From assembly GCF_023065955.2 (NCBI RefSeq), contig NW_026622808.1, positions 30,702,475-30,766,474 of the forward strand: a stretch of 64,000 nucleotides of DNA. The letters are read 5' to 3'. The first letter of the stretch is position 1. Each line of letters begins with the position of its first letter. The position numbers and the translations under genes are program-made. Source of the stretch: Ursus arctos. Its lineage: Eukaryota > Chordata > Mammalia > Carnivora > Ursidae. The notes beneath the pieces were generated by a model, which saw nothing but the letters and a program-made list of their open reading frames with translations, was not told the origin of the DNA and made no database searches. Below are positions 27,991-60,663 of this stretch, in pieces.

Positions 27991-29474
27991 GCAGGCCAGT
28001 TTTCCCAGAGAGCCCCCAGAATGGGACAAAGGGTTTTCCGAGGGACTGAGGCCAGGCTGCAGAGCTGAGGACGGAGCCTCTGTCTTTCCTTTTTTGAGTC
28101 CAGCGCCCACCCTGGCCCTAGGGTCTGTATAGCTTGTCCAGAGCCCTACTCACAGCAGCAGAGTCCAGTTGACGGCCACTGGGCCAGAGTCCAGACCCTG
28201 CTCCAGCTCTGAGCTCCAGTGATCACCTTGGCTCTTCCTCCTAGGCCCCCATTAGAGAGGGGAGTCCCCATAGAAGACTCCCTCCCCCCAACCAGGCCTT
28301 TTCAAATGCCACTGAAACTGACCTGAAACTGACCAGAAACTGACCCCTGGGGCCCTAGGGCTTGTCTGACAAAGAGGGCAGGCTGGCTCTGCCAGGCACT
28401 GAGGTGCTACCAGTTAATGTGTGACACCCAATCCCCATGGTGGCACTTTAACCAGAGGCCGGGAGGTGCCTTAGGGGATCAGCCTCACGCAACAGTGGTG
28501 GAATATCCAGCAGGGGCCTCTGGGTGAGGCACATGGGTTATGGCTAGAGGAACCCCCTTAAGGGGCCCACAGCCCATCCGAACCCTCTCTGCAGCCCTAC
28601 CCACAGCCCACCCTGGTCCTCCCCAGTACAAATATTGTTCGTTTCCCAATCTCAAGCTTCCCGGTATCAGATCTGAGGACTCCCTACATCAGTCCCCAGT
28701 TTTACCCCAGTTGCCCCAATCCCTCCATGAATGTTCTTTTCCTATCTCCACAGGGCAGGGCCAATCAGTCATAAAACCGTAAAACAGAGTAGAAACAGAC
28801 TTAGAAACAGAGACATAAAAGAGAGACCATCAAAATGGAACAGTGAAGAAGCACAAATGTTCTTTAGGTACCCACTCTGGGCACCTGAGCCTCTGTCCAT
28901 GTTCCCAGGTAACCCACACACCATAGGAGGTAGCCCCCAAATCACAGCCCCCCCCAGGAGTGGAGGAGATGGGGTCACAAGGAGGGAGGGATGTTCTTTA
29001 CACCAGGCAGAGAAGCATGATCCCAGCAAAGCAAACCCCAAAGGCAAGGGCAGGGGAGTGAAAATGGGGAGCAGGCCAGGAGTCTAGTGCACAGTACCTG
29101 TTGGGGAGTCACCTCCGGAGGAAACTGCCTCAATGACCAGGATAAGAAACTTGAGGGTAGTGGGGCAAGGAGGAGGGTGTGGCCACAGACTCCTAAGAAA
29201 GAAGACAGCTCTGGGGTCCAGGATGGGAGATAGGTGAGTTTGGGCCTGGAGAAGGGTGGGCTGCCAGGAAAGCTGGCCAGACCTGGATTCCAGTGGCCTT
29301 AGGGGTTAGGCTTGCAGATCCATTCACACGGAGGGTAGGGGCTACGAAAACAGGCCATCCCTGAGATGGGGTGGGGGCTGGTTTGGGAGCTGTGAGGAGC
29401 TCCATTTCCACAGGCTGAGTCTGGGGAGCCCACAGAGCCCATGGGTCTGGACACTCACCCTCTGCAGCACTAAA

Positions 29475-29605
29475 ACAGTAAATTAAAAGTGCCCTTTGAA
29501 TCAGCTGGTCAAGTCCCCGTTTTACAGATGAGGAAACTGAGGCCCAGACAGCAGGAAGTCGTCCTGCCCAGGATACACAACCGGTAAGTCGGTGAGCAGG
29601 GACTG
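29475..29605 (-). mobile_element. MIR SINE fossil, minus strand
   Basis: Contains CCCGTTTTACAGATGAGG followed by AAACTGAGGCCCAGACAGC and a degenerate tail, the reverse complement of the MIR core and 3' half. Confidence 0.8.
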
Positions 29606-30599
29606 TCACTTAGCCCAGATAATATCTCCAAGGGCCCCAACAGTCACATTAGCTTCCTCCTGACCATCCTTAAAGCCCTCTGCTCCAGGCATCCCAGGCC
29701 TTCCCAGCATCTCAGCTTCTCTGCGTGATACTGAAATGTGGCAGGCTTGGGGTCTGAGACCCCCTTCCTCTTAGCGCTACAGCGTCCCCTCCCGGGCCCG
29801 GAGCACGTAACCCCGCCCCCCCCCGCCCCTGCCCCCAAAGACTCCTCCCGCTCTTCCCCCAAGTTGAGGGTCCCCAGTGGACCGGAGGCCGCCAGGAGTG
29901 TTTGGGCTGTGAAGGGGTGGAGAAGGAGGCGGGCCTCGGGAGTGGGGGTCCCGGCTGAGCCCCGGGTCTTGCGGCCTGGAGCAGCCCGGGGCGGAGTCCG
30001 GGGCGGAGCTGGAAAGGCCGGGCCGGCGTCTGGAAGGGTCCAGACTCTGAGAGACCCGGACCTGGGGAGAGACTAGGGAGGGTGGGAGAGGGACGTGAGC
30101 CCCGAGACGCGCACAGGGGGAAGGCGGGTCTAGAGCACCGCGGACCTACCCACTCGGGAGTTCCCGAGGCTGGGGGTCCAGGCGAGGGCGGGGCGGGGCG
30201 AGAGGGCGGTGGCGGCGGAGCCAGGCGCGGGTCTGGCGGCCCAGCAGCCTCCCCAGGGACCCGGGTCCAACCCGAGCGGGAGTCGCGCGGGCGCACAGAC
30301 AGCGCCGCGGGCCGGGGCGCGCGGGGTACCTCCGGTGAAGAGGTCCTGCTTCACGGCTGAGGGCCCCTATTCACCGGCCCCGGCAGGCCGATCAGAAAAA
30401 ATAACGTCTGTGCTTCCCGGAGAAGAGAATGGAGCGGCGGCAGCGTCCCGGGCAGCGTTCCCGGGACCCGATGTCAGAGCTCCCTTGGCCCCGTCCCCTC
30501 CACACTCACATCCCGCCGCTGGCGACCCGGGGCGCGGCCTCTAGAGAAACGTCCCGGGGCAGGGGCATCGGGCTCCGCTCGGCCGCTCCGCACACCCGT

Positions 30600-30902
30600 G
30601 GCGGAGGCGGCGCGGGGGGGGGGGCGGGGGCGGGAGAGGCCCAGGGAGGGCGCGGGGGAGGGAAGAGGCGCCCGGCCGCGGGGGGAGGGGGAGCGGCAGA
30701 CGCCGAGGCGAGGGACGCGCGCGGCGGGCGGCGGCTCCGAGCGGCGGCCGGGCGGGGGGCGCTGGAGGCCAGGCCGGCCAGAGGGGATCCCGAGAGCCCC
30801 ATGAAGTGCCCCCGGGGCCGCGGACGGGGCGCTGTCCTGGGGAGGCTGTCGGGGGGTCCCCGACATCCATGGCTAGGCGGGGGCCGCGGCGGCGCGCTCG
30901 GA
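30600..30902 (+). other. PTH1R: Candidate PTH1R untranslated first exon (donor at 30903)
   Basis: Within the island, GCGCTCGGA is followed by a perfect GTAAGT donor at 30903-30908. The next good plus-strand acceptor is CCACCAG at 31914-31920, just before the signal exon. This would give a non-coding first exon spliced to the start-codon exon, as known for PTH1R from its GC-rich promoter. The 5' end is arbitrary. Confidence 0.4.
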
Positions 30903-31968
30903 GTAAGTCGGGGTCGGGGGACCGGCGCCCGGGGGAGGGGGTCGGCTTTGGGTAGGGATGACTCGGGCCAGGCCGGGGTGGGCGGGCTGGTCCGTCTCGG
31001 TGTCAGTCGGCGGCGCCTCCTCGGAGCCCGGTGGAGCCGCCAGCCCCGCGCCGCTCGGCTCCGTGGCTTTTTTGGAAACTTGCAAATGTTTTCGTAGAGA
31101 GAGGGAGAAGGGGGAGGGGAGGGAGGGAGCGAGGGAGTGACCGAAATGGAGCTCGGGGCTGTTGGAAGAACGGAGGCCAAGGCTGGGGGAGCTAGAGACG
31201 GACTGACAGGCCGACAGGCAGAGCGTCCCAGCCGCAGGCGTGCATCGGCGGCGCGGGCGCAGGCTGGGCTCCGGCCCAGGATGGGGAGAGGGTTCGGGAG
31301 GCGGCCGCGGGCAGGATGGGGATCCGAGGGGGCTGAGGGGCAGAGAGCTGGCGGCCCGAGCACCGAAAGGCTCAGTGTCTTTGCAAAGTTGGGATCGCGT
31401 CCCTCAGCAGCACGCCCCGAGTGCTCAAAACGCGCCCCCCGCCCCGCCCCCCCTCCTTGCGCTAGCCTCGGAGCTAAAAATAACAGCCCGGTTCGCCCCC
31501 CGCAGACCGCGACCCCAACCCCTCCCCCGACCCCTCCCCCACTGGGCGTGGGGCGAAGCCACAGCTCCCAGTTCCCCAAAAGAAAAAAAAAAAGAAAGAA
31601 AAGGCGGCGCGGGAGGGGGGCGGGGGGCGGGCCGGGGGCGGGGGGCCCGGCCATATGGATGTGATTTCTCCGCTCCGAGGCAGACGGGCAGCTCCGCAGC
31701 GCTCGGCGCCCGCCCGCCGCCCGCCCGGCCCCCGGCTGCCTCCCTTCCTCCCTCCCTCTCTTTCTCCTTTGCGCTCCCTCGCTCGCTAGCCCTCGGCGCA
31801 TGGGCTCCGCGCCGGGCCCCGGGGCCTCGGGCCGCCTGGCCTCCGGGGTCCCCTAGGCCCGGGCGTGGGCGGGGCAGCCCGGCCTGACGCAGCTCTGTAC
31901 CCCACCACCACCACCACCAGGGCCGGCGGCGGCGGCTGCCCCGAGGGACGGGGCCCTAGGCGGTGGCG

Positions 31969-51648
<19,680 letters not shown>

Positions 51649-51805
51649 CCAGGGACCCGAGCCAGGGTTGGACCCGTGGGCATAAGGGCTGACAGACCAA
51701 GAGACGGGTGTTTGGACGGTTGCCCACTCAGGGCTGGGGCTGGGAAGACAAAACAGGAAAAAAAGAAAAAAAAAAAAAAAAGAAAAGGGAAAAGGAAGCG
51801 GTGTG
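51649..51805 (+). other. PTH1R: PTH1R 3' UTR and probable end region
   Basis: A short UTR leads to an A-rich tract at about 51755-51790. No AATAAA or ATTAAA occurs in this stretch. A GU-rich GGTGTGTAGCTT lies at about 51800-51811, as expected just beyond a cleavage site. AAGAAA within the tract is a rare hexamer variant that might serve. The end point is inferred. Confidence 0.5.
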
Positions 51806-53397
51806 TAGCTTCCCATGGTCTGGGGGGGGCTCGGGAGGGGAGGGGCGGGGAGGGGCGGGAGCCATGGAGACGGTCTTGGGTTTCACCTCTGGAGGGGCTC
51901 CAGGGGCCATGGGCCAGTCCCTGGGGTCTGGGCACAGTCCAGCAGGAAAGACCTAGGAGAGGCCAAGAGTGGCCCGCGTTTGCTGGGGTCACACAGGGGC
52001 CCTGCAGAGCCATGTGGGAGCTGGGCCGCAGCCTTTCCCCGCCACCAGCTGCCACCTCCAACGCTTCTGCTGAGGGCCTCAGGCCCAGGGGAGGGGGATG
52101 GGACCCCGGCTCCTCTAGGCCAGCTCTTCACCTGTTGCCCCGTCACTGATCACCAAGGGCCAACCGTACCCCCCTGGGTCCCTGGTCCTGCTCCAGACCC
52201 CTTCCTGCCTGTCTGTTGGCCATACTATGCCCCTTGGGGGCTGGGCACTCAGGGAGCTCGCCACACGATCCCCAGACCCCACCCTGGATGTGACACGCCT
52301 CTGGCCACCAGACTGAGAGAGCAGGGTGCGTGCCGAGGCCATTGAGACATGGGCTGAGGCCGGTGCTCGGGCTCAGGCAGTGCGCGGAGCCTGGGTGAGG
52401 GCCCGCGGGACTCGGCATATCCACTCACCGTGGATCTGAGACTGTCGCTACACACCCCTGTCCAACACCCACCTATGTTACGTGCCCCCTTGACCCCTGC
52501 CCACCCCAGTCTTGGGCCCTAGAATGGCACAGGCCCTCCTCACCTGACGCTGAGAACAGACCCAACGGTATCCCCACTCCTGGTCTGACCAGAACAAGAT
52601 CCTTTCTTGAGTCTGAGGACAGCCTTGCCTCCGGGCCTATACAAGCCAGTGCCCCTGCCCAGCCCTTCTTCCCCTCATCTCCGGTGCAGACTGTTCTGTT
52701 CTTCTCCGTGGACTCCACATCTGGAAAGCGCTCCCCATCTCCATCAGCACCCCCACCCCACTGGGGACTGGGTGAGGGGTCATGGGGCCAGGACCGCAGA
52801 CTCACTTAGGCAGTGGGTGGTGTAGACGTACTCTGAGCAGCCTCAGGCCTGGCCCTGCCTGCCCTTCCAGATGGCGGGAAGGGCAAACAATTGCCCAAAG
52901 GCCTGGTGTACCCACGTGCTCGGAACGCTGTGAGAGACACGGGCCAGGAACTGAAGGGCCACTGAGCCAGTTTCAGCATCGAGGACTCCCGTGAATGCTG
53001 GAAGCTGTTGGAAACTGTGCAGGGAGAGCAACAAGGTCTGAGCCACATTTAGAAGAGTCCCTGCTTCATTGGAGAGGCCAGAGGAGGTTACTGAGGCGTC
53101 AGGGGAGAGGTAGCCTTGTGGGAGGCAGGGAGCAGGCAGGAAGGACCCTGCTCGAGGCACTGGCTGGGAGGAGGAGACCCAAGCAGAGCAGATCCCCTTC
53201 CCCTCCCCAGGGGTGTCTGTGTAGTGCTGTCTTCAGGGCTCAAAGCTACGGGACCTCTGGGACACTCACCCACCCACCCCACAGGCAGTCCCTGAGGCCT
53301 CCACCTGGCTGGGCCCCACAGCCCCATCTTCTCACCCAGACTCCTCCTCAGGAGACTTCTGAAGTGGGGTCCATGGGGCCCACTCACCCCGAAACAC
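51806..53397. other. Intergenic, no gene recognised
   Basis: GC-rich DNA with a G-rich stretch near 51820-51860. No exon or repeat family recognised. Confidence 0.45.
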
Positions 53398-53815
53398 TCA
53401 GACTGGGTACTCCTAAGACAGGGCTATCTTCCCCCTCAGACTAGGCACCCCCCAGGACAGAGTTGAGCCTCTCCTTTCAGACTGGATTCCCTCTGGGACA
53501 GGGTTTAGCCTCTTCCCACAGACCAGGGACCTCCACCCCAGGACAGAGCTGTGCTCTCCCCTCAGAGTGGGCGCCCCTCCAAGACAGGGCCGTACTCCTC
53601 ACCCGAGATACCACCCCCCAGGCAGGGGTGTGCTCACCCCTCAGACTAGATACCCCCCAGGGTAGGGCCAGACCTCCCCCTTTAGACTGGGAACCATTTC
53701 TGGGATGTCCGGGACAGGACTGGACCTTACACCAGTCCCAGGCCCTAGGCCAGGACCCTCCTCCCTTAGACCTGGAGCCCCTAGGCCAGGGCCAGCCTTC
53801 CCACTCAGGCCCCTG
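53398..53815. repeat. Minisatellite, unit about 41 bases
   Basis: Unit starts (CAGACTGG, CAGACTAGG, CAGACTGGA, CAGACCAGG, CAGAGTGG, CAGACTAGA, TAGACTGGG) recur at about 53398, 53437, 53478, 53519, 53562, 53642 and 53683. Each is followed by CCCC..GGACAGGG and a pyrimidine-rich half (CTCCCCT). About nine to ten diverged copies. Confidence 0.85.
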
Positions 53816-55690
53816 CGCCACGCCTGGGCCCTCCAGGTGTTGGCAGAGGAAGTGAGAACCCTCAGTGGGCCTGGCAGGCTGTCAGGACCCTGTTTGCCTT
53901 GAGCAGGGGCTGAGCCAGGTGGTCACTTCTCCCTTCAAGGCCTCCTAGCCCAGCCAAGCCGCAGAGAACACGTAAACACCAGCTGAGCTGGGCGCCGGCA
54001 GGCAGGGAGGAGGGCACCGAGAGACCCCAGCTCCTCAGCCTCCTTGGCCATGGTGTCTGGCACCTCACGGGCTGTCCCGAACTCCAAGTGGGGCCGGTAA
54101 GGCGGGCCTCAGCTCCCACCTGTCTTGGGCATGGGAACAGGCCCTGCCCTCTCTGGCCGGTCTTCCCTCCGCCCAGACTGGGAGAGGGACCTCTGAAGAC
54201 CCTTGGAAGGAACAGACCTGACTGAGGCCCCTGGAACCCAAGGCCAGGCCCCAAACCTGGGTGAGACCGTAGCTCCCAGCTCAGAATGGGGCCTCCGGGG
54301 GTCCAGGGGCATCAAAGAGATGGCTCTGTCCGCCCTCAACCTGCAAGCCTGTGCAGAACAAGGTTGGAGCCGGGTGTCACACGCCAACCAGGGTGGGCAG
54401 GCTGTGACAGCCCTCACCCTGGGAAGGTGGGAGGGAACAGCACAGACACAGGGGAGAGGGGACTGAGTTCTCTGGAAGTTCAGAAGGGACATGACCCTGC
54501 CCTAGGGGATCTTAGGGGGGATACAGCCCTGCTCTGATGGTATGTGAGGGGCCATGACCCTGTCCGGGGGCCTGAGAGGGTCCGGGCTCTGCCTTGGTTG
54601 TTAGAAGAGGTCTGGCCGGGAAAGGGCGTCTGTCAGAGGGGCGGGAGCTGTGGGGCTTGCTGTGCAGCTCTGCCACACGGGCTGGGCTGGGTCCAGCTGC
54701 TTGTCCCTCATGCCTCTTCAGCCAACTCCAGGAGAACGATCCCAGCTTGAGGCTCCCATGGCCAACGGCAACAAGCCTTGGCTGGGGCAGAAGAGCCTAC
54801 TCTTGGGCAGAGGAGGGGGACTCCAGAGCCAGGCCGGGACCCGGACCCTGGCTGGCTCCTGGTGTGTGCTGTGTGATCCTGGGCAAGCTGCCTTCCCTCT
54901 CTGAGCCTCGGCTTCTCTTTTGAGGTCAGGCCCCTGTCCAGGTCTCCTGGCCTGTGTGGGCTCAGTACCCCATCCTGCTCCTTAGTGGGCCCCTAGGATG
55001 CAAGGCCAGACACCCCCAGTGACAGGTTCCCTCCTTCTTCGGTGTCTTGGTCATGCAGGCTGTGGGGGCCGAAAGGTGGTGGGCGGGGATTCCGTGCAGG
55101 GACTCCCTGTCCAAGGGCGGGGGTTGAGGAAAGGGGCCAGGGTGTGGGAGGCAGAAGAGGCAGAAGACTGGATTCCAACCTCTCCTTTGGGCCTCTGCTT
55201 TCTGAATCTGTAGGTGAGGGGAGGGAAGGCGGCTGCATTAATTATGTGCCTACTGTTCAGGCCCCCTGCCCCCCCAGCAGTTTTAGTGGGATAGAGAGGT
55301 TTCAATCCCCCTAAAGCTTCCGATCACAGTTCTCAGAGGGAACCACTGGGGGTGGGGTGGGGAGCTCTGCAGGTGAGCAGCCCCCATGGGCTCCTGCTGG
55401 CTTTGCTTCCTAGTGGGGAGGAGGAGGGGACAAGGCCAGTCTGGGAGGATGGGGTTTGGGGCAGGGGAGGGCGAGCTTGTGGCCGCCCCAAGCTCCCTCC
55501 TCAGATCTCCAGTACCTGCGAGGCGCTTGCCCCTCCTGGGGACCCTCTCCCCAGCGTGTATCAGTCAGGGGTGGGCCATGATGTGGACCACGCTCTGGCC
55601 CCGCCCAGAGGCCACACTGGCAGGCTCTGGGCCCCCACCAAGCCCAGCCACATCAGTGAGACACAGGGATGTGCTGTGGGGCCGTTACGT
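53816..55690. other. Intergenic with a second tandem repeat and a MIR
   Basis: The segment 54480-54610 holds three to four units of a GGGGCCATGACCCTG / GGGATACAGCCCTG word resembling the repeat at 40935. A plus-strand MIR-like stretch (TGTGTGATCCTGGGCAAGCT, CTCTGAGCCTCGGCTTCTC) lies at 54845-54925. No gene. Confidence 0.55.
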
Positions 55691-56010
55691 GTGTCTGTTT
55701 ATTTGTACTAGCGTATGCATATTTGTGTCTGTGTATTTATTTGTATTTATATATGTTTATATGTGTGTCTGTTCATATATGTGTCTAGCGATATGTGTCG
55801 TTGTGTCCGTCTGTATTGTGTCTGTGGGTGGTTCCACTAGTATACGTACCTGTGTCTGTGTGTGTGTGTGTCTATACGTGGTTGTCCATTTGCACGTGTC
55901 TGTTTGTGTGACTGGATTGTGTATCAGTGCGCCTGTTTGTATTTGTGTGTATGTCTGTGTATACGTGTGTGTCTATTTGTGTGTGTGTGTGTGTGTCTGT
56001 GTGGATCTGT
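55691..56010. repeat. TGTGTCTGT-rich imperfect repeat
   Basis: TG-rich words with TATTTGTAT and ATACGTGTG interruptions over about 320 bases. The Cys/Val-rich open frame over it is a repeat artefact. A similar GTGTG-rich stretch recurs at about 56335-56560. Confidence 0.8.
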
Positions 56011-58599
56011 GGTCTGAGAACGCCGCCTGTGGGTGGAATTTGGCCCGGAGACGTGTTTGGTTTGGCCCTCACAGTATTTTCAACATCTCGAGCCAACATT
56101 TAAAAATCAGGATATTTCACATAAAAATTCAGCTTTCCAGTTTCTCTTAAGAATTCAGAAGCCCTGGCAGCCCTGACCCGTGTTCCCATGAGGCGACTCT
56201 CCTCCAGAGCTGCACAGGGGCTGCCCAGCCGCCCACCCGCTCCCCGCACATCTCGCCTACCAGCACCTTGGGGATGACTGAGTTTGTGACCCCAGAGAGT
56301 GTGGCCACAACTGCGTGTAAGCCGAGCTGTCAGGGAACGTGTGCATGCACTGAGTCCGCACTGGGGGGTGTGTACGTATGATCGCGTGTGTGTGCAGGAG
56401 GCAAATCTGAGTGCGTGCAGGACACGTGGGGGTCTGCACGTGCAGGGGTGGGGGTGAGGCACTGTGCGTGTGGGGGCGTACGTGTGAGAGTGCCTGTGTG
56501 CACATGTGTGTGTGCATGGGGGTGTGCGTGGCCGTATTCGTGGCCATGTGGAGTGTGTGGGCCACTGTGGTCTGGCGTGCTCTGCACAGGGGCCTCTTCC
56601 GGCCTTTGATGGGGAATTGGATTCCCGGCTTCTGGCTGGGCTGCCCTGTGGGATTTATTTCTGTCTCAGTGCCGACCAGAGGCCTGAGTAATGGGAACAT
56701 TTAGAGAAAACCAGTAAATACATAGAGAAGAGGCAGGCTGACCGGGAAACTCTGCCTGGACACCCCTGCCCAGCCCATGGCCGCCAGAGGCTCTGAGGCC
56801 AGGCCTGAGCCAGGGAGGGAAGCAGCCGTAGGACCCGGCACGCACACTCACTCCGCTCTGTGGAATGCTCACTGATGCCCGCCAGGCCCATCAGGTGGGT
56901 GAGGCCCCATGCCATCTGGAAGGCCCTGGGACAACAGGCATCTTGGGAGTTTGTCTCCGAACAAGAGATGCTCAGGATAGGCTCCGAGGATGCCATGGGA
57001 GGTCTGGCTTAGGCGCTAAGGGGCCCTGACCTTCCAGGAGAGTCCCTTTCCTAGCCAGACTACAGAGGGTCCCCATCCTTGGGTATTCTGTCCACAGATG
57101 CCTCACACAGGTGCAGACCCTCCCACGGGGTGGGGGATGGTGAGGCTGCCTGTGACCTGGCGGGGCTGGTGCTGCCCCCAGAGCTGGGGGTCCACACACC
57201 CCGGAGGGCCTGGTGCCTGGAACCCGAGTAAGGCCCATGGGGGCGGGGGCGGGGGGGGGTGCAGGAGGTGCCGCGGCTCTCCTGGGACATGGCTCCCACT
57301 GTTCCGGGTTTCACATGTACAGAGCACCACACGTGGGATCATCTCTGATATCAGCCGCTTAAATGACATAGGCCCCATGGGAAAGGACAGACTGCTTTCT
57401 CTGGTGGGGCGATGTGCATTGCGGAAGACCCGCTTGAGCGTCGGGAAACCAGGCTGCTCTGACCCACGCTCCCACTCAGGGGCCCCGGGCCGGTGTCTTC
57501 TGCTGCCCCCCAGCGGCCATGGGAAGAAGTGGGGAAATAAGGCTGCCGGAGCCCTGTCCGTGCAGTCTCCAGGCTGGGCGGACTCGCAGGGACCCTCGAG
57601 GCCCTAGGTCCCACCACTCACGATGCCCCCACTGTAACACCCAGCCAGATGGCTCTAGGGGAGGCGAGGTCTTTCAGGCTGGTCTGAGGGAGGGGCTTGC
57701 CTCCCACCACAGGGAGGTGAGCTCCGGGAGGGCAGGAGATCATCAGATTCACAGCCACATCATCAGCCCCTAGAACAGTGCCCAGCGCGAGCACTGGGAG
57801 TAGATCTGAATCCCCAGCTCCTATAGGGGTGGGCAGGCTTGCAGCTAACCCTGGACATGGCTCAGAGCCCCACGGAGGGGCCAACTGAATGAGGGTGAGC
57901 AGGCATCTCACACTAGAGCCCCAAAGGTGGGGAGCAGCAGCATGGACCCCAACAGGGGACTTGGCCGGGAGGACAGGCCGACTCCAGGGGGCCATACTTG
58001 CCCAAACTGGGTGCCTTCACACTCTCGACTGCAGCCTGCTGGGCTAGACAGTAGAATCTCCCCTTGTAACTTTAGGGGCTGTGCATTCTCTCTGACCCCA
58101 AGCCCGTTGTTGCTCACTGCGATATCAGCCCTGGACCAGCCCCTGGGGGGCCGATCCCTGCGATCCCAGGTACAACTTCCTCCCAGCCCTCTTGCTGCCG
58201 CTTTTACCCAGAGACACAAAGCCTGGGTCTCTGGGCCAACAGGCCCTGTCCTCCTGTCCTCTGCTGGGGAAGGGCTGTTGCTGAACAACCCAGGCCTGAC
58301 GCCTCTGCAGAGATGACCCGGAGGCCAGATGTCCTCAAGGATTTCAAGCAGGAGGGACCTGAAGTGTTGGGAGGTCAGTAAGGGCTGTCCTGGAGAAGTG
58401 TCTGATGAGTTGGGGAGCAACGGGCACACGAGGGCTCCGTCCATCCACAGAGGTGGGCACTGGTCCTTGCTCGTTCCCTCAGCCCTGTGATAAGGGGGCT
58501 GCTGAGGCCTGAGAGCCCCCAGCCTGCCCCTCCAACCAAGACCAACTCTGAAGTGCCCCCCATTCAATCTGCCACAAGACTCTAGAAAACTTGTGCCTT
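56011..58599. other. Intergenic, L2-like remnant
   Basis: GTGTG-rich sequence at 56335-56560. L2-like words at 57710-57800 (TGAGCTCCGGGAGGGCAGGA, TAGAACAGTGCCCAGCGCG). No coding region recognised. Confidence 0.5.
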
Positions 58600-59776
58600 A
58601 TTTTAAAAATACCTTTAAAAAAATTACACCATTTATTAACATGTTTTACCATTCTTTGTTCATCGCTGGAAATATCTTAAAACTTTTTATTTTGAAATAT
58701 ATACAGGTTCAGTGGCAGTTAAAAAGATTATACAGAGCAGTCCTGTGTACCACGCACCCAGTCTGCCCTGACGGCTACCCCTTCCGCAACTGCATAACAT
58801 CAAAACCGGGAATCTGACGTTGGCGCAGTGTGTATGCACAGCCCCAACCCATTTTATCACATATACAGATTTGTGTCATCACCGACGCGACCAGGAACCA
58901 TTCTATCCCCACAAAGATCTCCCTCAAGCTACCCCTTGATACATCGTCACACTTGCCCCGACCATTCCTAACCCCTGCACCCTCGGATCTCTTCCCCAGG
59001 CCTAGGATTTTGTCATTTCAAGGATGTTACAGATAGGGACTTGTACGGCACGTGATCTTTATATATAAAGTTAACTACATGTCTGTTTCACTCAGCGTAG
59101 CGTCCCTGAGCTTCACCCAAGCCATCCGCTGTATCAGCGGTTTTGTTCCTTTTTGTTGCTGAGTAGTATTCATGACACGCATGCACTGGTTTAACAGGGT
59201 ACCCACTGGAGGACATTTCATGGTTGTTTCCTTTCTTCACAGAATAAAAACTTAATTTTCCACTCCACTCCTCCCCAAAGTACAGGACCAAGCGAAGGAA
59301 TGCCCTCGTACAGTTTCCTGTATGTCAGAAATTCATCAACATACTTATTTCACCCATTTGTGTGTAATATTTTAATTCCAGAATGAAGGACGGGAAATGA
59401 TGAAGACTTGGAGGATGACTTGGAGAGCTCCATTAAACTAGCGATGGGGGCTCCCTTGTTTTATCTGATGCATCCTGGACAACAAATTCAAATTATCTAG
59501 TATAAGCAATAACACATGTGACATTTTGGGTTTTCTCCTAGCTTTTGGTGATTATAAAGAAAGCGGTTATGAACATTTGTGTAGATAGTCTTTATTTTTT
59601 TGGAATAAATGTCCAAGAGGAGTGTGGCTGCTGGGTCATACGGTAAGTGATGTTAGTGTCTTAAGAAACTGCCGAACTATTTTCCAGAATAACTGTACCA
59701 TTTACAGTCCCACCAGCAATGTACGAGACATTCAGCTTTTCTACATCCTCGCCAGCAGTTGGTGTTATCACTATTT

Positions 59777-59967
59777 TTTTTTAAAGATCTTATTTATTTG
59801 ACAGAGATAGAGACAGCCAGCGAGAGAGGGAACACAAGCAGGGGGAGTGGGAGAGGAAGAAGCAGGCTCACAGCAGAAGAGCCTGATGTGGGGCTCGATC
59901 CCATAATGCCGGGATCACACCCTGAGCCGAAGGCAGACACTTAACCGCTGTGCCACCCAGGCGCCCC
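59777..59967 (-). mobile_element. CAN-SINE (tRNA-derived), minus strand
   Basis: The reverse complement starts GGGGCGCCTGGGTGGCACAG, the tRNA-derived head with the B-box region, and ends in an A-rich AGATCTTTAA tail. The sequence TATCACTATTTTTTT occurs on both sides (59766 and 59968), a clear target-site duplication inside the L1. Body type (GACAGCCAGCGAGAGAGGG) is that of young arctoid SINEs. Confidence 0.95.
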
Positions 59968-60663
59968 TATCACTATTTTTTTTATTTAAGCTGTCCTGAT
60001 AGGTATGTAAGGATGTCTTATCGTGGCCTTTATTTGCATTTCCGTAACAGCCGGTGATGCTGAGCAGCTCTCATGTGTTTATTTGCCATTTATATACCAT
60101 GTTCAGTGAAATGTCTCTCTTGCCCATTTTCTAATTGGGTCCTTCCTCCCTCCCTCCTTCTGTTGTGAAAGTTCTTTATATGTTCTAGATTTGAGTCCTT
60201 TATCAGATATGGGTTTGCAATTTAGTCTGTAGCTTTTCATTCTTTTAACAGAGTTTTTGTTGGAGCAAAAGCTTTTCATTTTGGTTAAGTCGAATTTATT
60301 GATTTTTTTTTTCTTTTTGGATGCGCTTCTGGGTCTCTTGTCTAAGAACTCATCACCAAGTTCTAGGTCCTGAAGATATTCTCCTAAAAGTTTTTATAGT
60401 TTTACACTGTACATTTAAACCTATGATCCATTTTAATTTTTGTGTATTGTCTGGCTGGGCTTTAGCCTGGGGTTCTTTTTCTGGCCTATGGATCTGAAGC
60501 CTATCCTGCCTCCCGTGAGCTCGTTCTGCATCTTTGTCAAAAAGGAGTTGGCTGTGCTTGTTTGGGGTAACTGGAGTTCCCTACTCTTTTCCGTTGATCT
60601 GTGTGTCTGGCTTTCCACCAGCATCCCCACCTTGATCACGGGGGGCTTAAAATCATGAATTCA

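Noticed and set aside
28770..28870. A-rich stretch as a retrogene or SINE tail
   Set aside because: Purine-rich words (AGAAACAGAC) without a head, promoter boxes or target-site duplication.
30506..31801. 431-codon antisense open frame across the CpG island
   Set aside because: Its Pro/Arg/Ala/Ser composition is what GC-rich DNA gives in any frame. No domain, no splice context, and stop codons are rare there simply for lack of A and T.
55386..56150. 254-codon Cys/Val-rich plus-strand open frame
   Set aside because: Most of it is the translation of the TGTGTCTGT repeat; no conserved domain or splice context.
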